From Lanius collurio (lineage: Eukaryota; Chordata; Aves; Passeriformes; Laniidae), in contig JACBWW010000051.1 of the NCBI GenBank assembly GCA_020086605.1, positions 700,097-764,096 of the forward strand: a stretch of DNA of 64,000 nucleotides, given 5' to 3'. Positions 26,756 to 64,000 of this stretch are shown piece by piece (within the stretch, counting starts at the first letter, position 1; each line of letters begins with the position of its first letter). The translations under genes were made by a program, and so were the position numbers. The notes beneath the pieces are model-generated. The model had not been told where the DNA came from, ran no database searches, and worked only from the letters and a program-made list of their open reading frames with translations.

Positions 26756-29319
26756 GTGTATATATACCAAAAGAACAGGCCAGACTTCAAAAAGTTCTTA
26801 CTAGAAATTTAAAAGCAAAAATAGTTCTAACTGCTTTGAAAATCTTTCTCTATGTCAATTTTAATCCATCACTTAATAAATATATTTTAGTAAATTAGGA
26901 CTCAATTGCTTTAACCTCACTGCTATTAATCACTTACTTGCACTAACATCAGGGTTCAAAGCATTACGTAGAGGAGTTGTCCCAAGCTTACTTTGGCTGT
27001 TTAAATTTAATAATATTGTTTTTAAAGCATATAGTTTTACATTCCTGTGCAACATGACAGCTACAACCTCTTTTGGAAAACTTTATGGAGTAATAAATCT
27101 GGCTTGAAAAAAAAGTTAGCCTGTTATCTTCCTTTTCTAAATGTGACTGTAAAACTGCAAGAGATGCACATCACCTTATACTGAGTTACCTGGAGATATA
27201 TGTTCAAAGGCATCTTTCCTTTCTCATTTGAACAGTTTGTTCAAGAATGAAATCATATGACCTAAGATTCACTGGCACTATGCACATTCCTATATACAGC
27301 TTGAGATTTTCAAAGATATCCTCTTAAGTTAGGTGCCTGAAATCCACAGATGGACTTATTTGATAAATGCATTACCCTTAGTCATGTTTGGATTAGGTCA
27401 GTGGAATTCAGATGAAAAAGAGAAAAAGCAAGACACTTAACTTTTTCCTTCAAAGGAGCATTTTTGCTGGTAAAAACAATTTGTATTTTATTTTCTTCTT
27501 TTTTAAAGCATTTGATTTGATAACACAATCCATAATAAAACAATCTATCTGTTTGAAATCATCCAGAATTTTTAGCATTTACTATGGAATGACATGATAA
27601 CTAGGATAACAGCTTTTGAAAGGAAAAGAGAAAATCTGGGTTACATGTGAGCACTGATGGACAGGAATCTCAGCCATGGAGGAAAAATAGTTTTGTCCTA
27701 CTTTCTGAGCAGATGCGAATTAGAGAGAGAATTAACAGCTTTTCAATTTTAGGTCAATATTTTCACACAGAGAGAACTCAGGAAAACATATAATCCTTTA
27801 GCACACAGCAATTGTGTCCATGGAGGCAAAGAGGCAAAGAACATCATGTTCACCCGTGACACTTTAGTAAACTAAAACCAATTGCCATTGCATACCTACT
27901 AATTAAAGTAAGTCAAGAAAGCTATAGGATGCAAGGCTATGTCTCATGGGCTCTGAAACTGCTTCAGCTTTCCACATGCTCAGATTTAAGTGCACAGAGG
28001 TACATGAATCTCTGTCTATTCAATCACCCACTTTTAGGCCCATCTTTCTGTCCGGCTACCTATCACAGACACACACAAAGAGCAAATGTACTTACAACCT
28101 CTTTGTTCATGAGGAATGAAGGGGAAAATGAAATATCAAAGCTACGTTGAATATTTATTTATTTTTGCAAATACATATTATTCATCTAGAAAAAATAGGT
28201 TAAAGTCATTATAAGGATATAACTAATGCCCTATTGACAGGGGAAGAAATCTCAGTGGTTTTACAGCCACAAAATGTCCATGTATTTTAATAAAAATTCA
28301 TTGTGTTGTTTTTGTAAACTTAGGTGAGGACCTCAGTTTACTTGTTGCTTAAGCATGCTCTCTCATGCTTCAGTGGAAGAAGAAAAATATAGTAAACTGT
28401 TAGCTAAGAGCAAATGGAAGTGAAAATGTTGCATATTTAAAAAAAATATCTCCAACCACTAAGACTCTGTCTATGTAATAGTGATTTGAAAAGTCACTGC
28501 TTATAATTTCCTTGGGAAGTGGGTAGGTTTTTCTGTTCCCTACTTCTCTGTGCACTGCTAACAGCCTTGAATCAAAATGAGATGAGCTACATTGAAAATG
28601 TCAAGAAACTAAGCAAAAAGTCTGTTGCAAGTCTTTAAAATAACCTATTCAGTTAGGTTCAGTGTTGATCATAATTACTGGGTAAAGTTGGTGCACCAGT
28701 GCACTTTGATAAACAAAATCTTTATTTTCCTTGTGCTTAGGAAAATCATTGCAGAGTTTAGGCTGTTATGCCAGGCACTTATCCAAAATGATTGTCACCT
28801 TGGAAGATACTGCCAGCCTTAGCTACGAATGCCATTGGTTTCTTGGGTCAAATCAAAACCTTGTGCTGTTACAAACAGATCATGCATTTTGTGAGGATGC
28901 ACAGAATGCGCAGTATTTGGTTTAGAAATCTGGATAAAGCTTGCAACAGATAGCTTAACTGTAATACAAGATACCAATTCAGGTTACCGCTGACAAGATA
29001 TATGGATTTTGATCTCCCTTGGAGCAGCATCATAGGAGGGAACAGAAACTAAGTCAGTGATGGCATTGAGAAGAGGGAAAGTAGATGGTATTTGAAATAC
29101 AGTAGGTGCATATGATATAAGGAATTTTCTTTTTCCACCTCACAGATGCTGGTAGTGCCTTGTAAGGAAGAGATACGTTGATGAAGGACTTCATTTTATC
29201 TTTACATTAACCAGAGCAAGGACAGATGATCACGTTGTGCTCGTGGCAGCAGTGTCTGGCATCTCTGCAGAAGGCTTGGAGCTGGTGAAAAGCGCCTCAA
29301 GCTAAAGGCACCACAACCT
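26755..29319. other. Intergenic DNA adjoining the GABRA1 CpG island
   Basis: AT-rich, with no supported exon or repeat. Base composition changes sharply to GC- and CpG-rich near 29300. Confidence 0.65.
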
Positions 29320-30399
29320 GTGCTGGGCAGGTGAGCGCTGCCTGCGCTCCCCCGCACCCCGACACCTCTCCGGACCTGATGCATACAACTTTCTCCTTGT
29401 TGCTCCGCAGAAGTGCCGTCGCCCGCAGGGCTCGCCCAGCTCGTTCCCACCTGAGGGGAGGAGGTCTGGATAGGGGTTGAAGTGACGTTAACGTGGGGCA
29501 GGACTGTGCCCCTCGGTCACCACGGGTGGGGCAGGGCAGCGCCACAGCGCGTGTTCGGGGGGTGGCCGACGCTCCACCCGCCGCGGGACCGAGTCGAGGG
29601 CTCCGCGGGATCCGCAGGGGCCGGGAATGTCCCGACTCCGGTGCCCGGCGGAGCCCTGAGGGACAGCGGGACAGTGGGCAGGGGCTGGCAGCCCCCGAGC
29701 ACAGTCCTCGTCTGAGCCCCGAGACCGCGCCGGGCGAACGTGGTACCTGCCGACTAAACGCGTGTGGAAGTGGGGGAGAGCCGCTGTCTCCTGGAGCCGA
29801 TCCATCTCCTACGGGTCTCGCCCAAAATGCGTGTTACCTACGTTTAATTAGTATTGCACAGCATCTCTGTCCCCGTCTGCCGCCAGGTCCCTATAGGTGC
29901 ATACAGTCTATAAGCACACGCTCGTAGTGCTGCATCCTCTATACCCCTGGCCAGCCTTCATTCATATTTATGCCTTGACTAAATATTCGATCAAAGGTTT
30001 AACGCAAACGCAGATCGGTTATATTTTTAATGTACGACCCTTAAAATAGACTGTTTTGTAAACTGCAAGTGTCTATAAAGATGCTCAGGGCAGCCTCCCC
30101 CGGCCGCGCAGCCTACCCCCCAGTAATAATAATGCTGCAGGCTGTAGAAGGATTTGAGTCTGCAGCCAGAGAGAAAGGGATTAGGGCGAGAGCACTGGAA
30201 GTTAAATTGTGCTGCATATAAAAAATGGGCGGATTGGTCTCTAGATGAGAGCTTGGTACCACCTTCCTTTCTAAAATAAAATCTCTCTGGCATGAAGTCA
30301 CAGCCTATTTCACATCCGGTTTACCCTGGGACGTATTACTACTGTCTTGATAAAGAGAAAGCTTTTGTTGTGTAGCGGCGGTCGGAATATTGGGAAGCG

Positions 30400-30558
30400 A
30401 AATTTGGGTGCAGAGCCTGGAGAAGCGGAGCAGCGGCGGCGATGGCCGAGGCCGAGTGAGCGACGGAGCCGGAGCCGCGCAGCCTCCGCGCCGGCGGGCG
30501 GGCACCCGGCAGGGCAGCGCCGGGCAGCGGCGCCGCGGACCCGCGCCCGAGGGCTCCG
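30400..30558 (+). other. GABRA1: Candidate GABRA1 noncoding exon 1 (5' UTR), 3' border only
   Basis: A GC-rich segment in the second CpG core ends at CTCCG|GTAAGG, a strong splice donor (intron starts at 30559). Joining it to the acceptor before the start-codon exon (AG at 32802-32803) would remove an intron of about 2.2 kb. The left border given is arbitrary because the transcription start is unknown. It contains a short uORF (30442-30459). Alternatives are a donor at 29331 (GGGCAG|GTGAGC) and a further small intron ending at TTTCTGCAG (30715). Family knowledge: vertebrate GABRA1 genes have noncoding 5' exons, so such an exon is expected. Confidence 0.5.
30442..30459 (+). other. Upstream ORF of five codons (MAEAE-stop) in the candidate 5' UTR
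   Basis: ATG GCC GAG GCC GAG TGA. The start context has G at -3 and G at +4, a strong Kozak match. If the transcript starts upstream of it, ribosomes would meet this ATG before the GABRA1 start, so it could lower or regulate translation. Whether it is transcribed is not shown. Confidence 0.45.
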
Positions 30559-30600
30559 GTAAGGGCGGCTGTTAGCTCGCAGCCCCGGACGCGCACTCGG

Positions 30601-30638
30601 GCTCACACGGGCACACACGGGCACACACGGACACACAT
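30601..30638. repeat. Short decamer tandem repeat
   Basis: Units of the type GCACACACGG are repeated about four times, the outer units imperfect. It lies within the CpG island just downstream of the candidate exon 1 donor. Confidence 0.85.
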
Positions 30639-31046
30639 CTGCACCCCTCCGGGCGCTCCCGGGTGCGGGCACCGCGTCCCCGCGCGCGGGCGGCTCCTCT
30701 CCCCTCTTTCTGCAGGTACCGCCGGGTCGGGGTGATTTTTTGCCCCCATCCCTCCAGCCTGAAAATCCGCAGCGATCGATGGTCATTGTCAATTATCTTA
30801 TTTATTTATTTTTTAGCGCGGACTGATTTCCACTGGTCCCTCGCAGGAAGATTTTGGGTTTGGGTTTTTCCCTCCCGCGGGCGCGGTGGGAGGGGTGGCT
30901 GCTCCGGGCAGGGGGATGCAAAGTTGAAATGCCGGGAGGAAAACAAGTCTCGATTTGAGCTTTAGAGAGGAGCAAATCTCTCGCCGCGAGTCAAAATGCA
31001 TCAAAATGCCCCCCTTTTGCCCCCGATTTTGTTTTAATTATCCCAC

Positions 31047-31049
<3 letters not shown>

Positions 31050-31077
<28 letters not shown>
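31050..31077. repeat. Poly-T run (28 T)
   Basis: An uninterrupted run of 28 T within a longer pyrimidine tract that ends CTTCTTCAG at 31086. It could be a retroposon tail on the opposite strand or a very strong polypyrimidine tract; no retroposon body is recognisable beside it. Confidence 0.95.
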
Positions 31078-32817
31078 CTTCTTCAGTGGGCGCTGCTGAA
31101 ATACTCCCAGAACCTTGGCTCTCGCTCCCATTTTGAATGGGAAAACCGGCGCTGATTTCTCAGGCAGAGCGGGTGGGGGAGGCCGGGGGCTGCTGGGCTT
31201 TAACGCTCATTCAAAGTCTCAGTTAACATCTGCTTTTTCCAGCTGCAAGAAACTTTCCTTCTTCTGGATTTATAGTGCCTGGATGGTTTTATCGAAGCAG
31301 AGGGCGGTGTTGGGAGGAGGGGGACGAGCGTGGAGCTCAACAGATCAAAATAGTTCAGAATAATTCACTTTCTTCATCCCGAGGAGCCTTTTGCAAAGGC
31401 AGAAGTTGGCAGGACCGAGAGAAGGCAATTTTTGAAGCCACTGCTGTTGTCTTTCTCTTTATAAGGAGGCTGATTATAGAGCAAGTTAAAATGCAGTCTT
31501 GTCCCTGAAGATCTTTATCCACGCTTTCCTGCCACATCCAGCTCCTTCCTATCCATTTAGATTAGCTCAGATCCATTCAGTGCTTATCTGCCGATCATTT
31601 GGCTACAAATGCATTAATTATATCTCATTGTTTACATACCACTTTGTAACGGTATTTTATTGACTTAAATTGTCCCTGAGAGTGGGCAGTGAATTGGGGG
31701 ATCTTTATTTAAAGCTACAACAACATTTGTATGTACAGTGCTTCATTTTCTCAGGCACGTAAAAAACCCTCCAATTCACTGTTGGGAGAAAATGCAGGCT
31801 TCATATTTGATAACTTTATTTAATGTAATGAATCCTAAAAATCGACTGTATCCCAGCACACACTGAATTGATATGTAAAGGGACCTGCAACCTCTCCTGG
31901 ACAATTAGTTGAGTCTGTAACTCTGATTCCACAAATATCACCTAACTTTGTATTTTACGGTTTATTGGAAAGCAGAAGAAACTTTCTGAGTTGTGTTAAA
32001 TTTTACTCAAACTGAGAGTAAGTCAGTGAAGTCTGGAGAGAGTACAGAGAAGGTTTGGAGAGGAAAAGAAGGCTGCTAATGCAAAAACACTTCTTAGCAG
32101 CATTCAGAAACTGGTAAAGATTTAGGACATGGTGTGTAGGTTGTCAGCACATGGTTTTCATTACAAATTGTGTGCCCTTTAGCCCTAAAGAGTGCCTGTG
32201 TAGCAGCAGATCACAGTGCTAGAATCTGCTCATTTTAGTCCTTTTCTGATGCTGTATTTCAGGAAGAGGAGGATTGTTGTATCTGTAGAAGAAAGTTGTT
32301 TCCATCATACCAAAGCAAAGCAGTGGCTGTGAGGAAAGCATCACTCTCCTCAGTCACACTGCCACAAACTGACACCTTCCCAGAGGTTTGAAGGGGCTCA
32401 GGCTGGTTCAAGTCAAACAAAAAACCAGTTATATCTGGTTATCTGGAAATGCTATGGAGGTGCCTTGACACATTTTCAACATAGGGGGAAACTGAGTAAG
32501 AATTGCCACAGAGTTTGGGGACAGCAGCTTTTACTTGTAATTATTTTTGTTAAAGTTCAGTAATAATGCAAAAAGAATACACCCTTACCACAAAATAAAT
32601 CTCATCCTCAGTCTCTGTGTCTAAAAGTAAAAAGTAACCAAGAGAATAGCCAAGGCCATGCACCCTTATTCTGAATGGCATCAGCTCTACTGTTGTGAGG
32701 TCATTGCCTGACATCAAATTATTCTGCAGAAGTTTCCAATGTCAGATTTTTCCCCTAATACATGTTTTAATGTGGGGGATGTTAATGGTTATTTTCCTTC
32801 TAGTTCCAGAGTCCACC

Positions 32818-64000
<31,183 letters not shown>

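Larger units (their letters stand above)
29320..30960. promoter_or_regulatory. GABRA1: CpG island, presumed GABRA1 promoter region
   Basis: This is the only CpG-dense block of its kind in the window, with two dense cores at about 29330-29830 and 30370-30930 around a less dense middle (30090-30120 is again GC-rich). It sits about 2-3 kb upstream of the start-codon exon, where a neuronal receptor gene would have its promoter. Visible motifs are a CRE-like TGACGTTA (29483-29490), and TATAAAAAA (30217-30225) directly followed by GGGCGG (30227-30232) and ATTGG, an inverted CCAAT (30233-30237). The long open frames here on both strands (such as 29493-29927 + and 30310-30792 -) result from high GC and are not convincing genes. 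The transcription start site cannot be fixed from sequence alone. Confidence 0.7.
30559..32803 (+). other. GABRA1: Candidate intron 1 (5' UTR intron)
   Basis: This would be the intron between the noncoding exon and the start-codon exon. It includes a decamer repeat of GCACACACGG type (30601-30638), the end of the CpG island, and a 28-T run leading into CTTCTTCAG (31050-31086). The rest shows no further signal. The 3' border (TTTTCCTTCTAG ending at 32803) is good; the 5' border depends on the exon 1 call. Confidence 0.5.

Noticed and set aside
1..29000. Search for GABRA6 exons or another gene upstream
   Set aside because: No receptor-like peptide, exon pattern or other recognisable protein found in any frame.
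29488..29927. Open frames of 105-144 codons on both strands in the first CpG core
   Set aside because: High GC removes stop codons; the frames overlap on opposite strands, contain no domain and lie in promoter-type DNA.
30310..30792. 160-codon minus-strand frame in the second CpG core
   Set aside because: Arg/Ala/Pro-rich translation typical of GC-rich noncoding DNA; overlaps the candidate exon 1 and its intron. A divergent transcript is possible but no coding gene is supported.

Overview
This is a stretch of vertebrate nuclear DNA, most likely from a bird and probably a songbird or relative. The support is an avian-style CR1 LINE 3' end, a GC-rich LTR with internal repeats that resembles families I know from passerine genomes, low interspersed-repeat density, and a protein whose signal peptide resembles chicken GABRA1 more than mammalian GABRA1. 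The species is inference; the gene identity is not in doubt.

The only gene I can support is GABRA1, encoding the alpha-1 subunit of the GABA-A receptor, a pentameric ligand-gated chloride channel. It lies on the + strand and runs off the right edge. Six coding exons are visible: 32818-32891 (start codon), 36522-36634, 46254-46321, 50767-50849, 55308-55451 and 62156-62308. All have GT-AG borders and their reading phases agree. One more coding exon is required between 46321 and 50767. It is not visible and almost certainly lies in the run of N at 49077-49467. The exons for the rest of TM2, TM3, the intracellular loop and TM4 are beyond position 64000.

Layout: 1 to about 29.3 kb is AT-rich intergenic DNA upstream of GABRA1. 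It holds one decayed CR1 fragment (11.5 kb), one probable solo LTR of alpharetrovirus-like build (18.7-19.0 kb), a (TCTA)11 microsatellite (26.7 kb), an inverted-repeat cluster (24.2 kb) and several GC-rich patches I cannot name. From about 29.3 to 31.0 kb is a CpG island, the presumed GABRA1 promoter, with a candidate noncoding first exon ending at a GTAAGG donor at 30559. From 32.8 kb onward the gene alternates short exons with introns of 3.6-9.6 kb. Intron 7 contains a LTR of about 1 kb at 57778-58822, lying antisense to the gene. Exon numbers here count the candidate noncoding exon as exon 1.

Nearly all other open reading frames look like chance frames, frames inside the CpG island or LTR, or shadows of the exons. 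I found no tRNA, rRNA, CRISPR array, operon or new multi-gene system. The points most worth a second look are the exon hidden by the assembly gap, the promoter and 5' UTR architecture (including a five-codon uORF), and the two LTRs.
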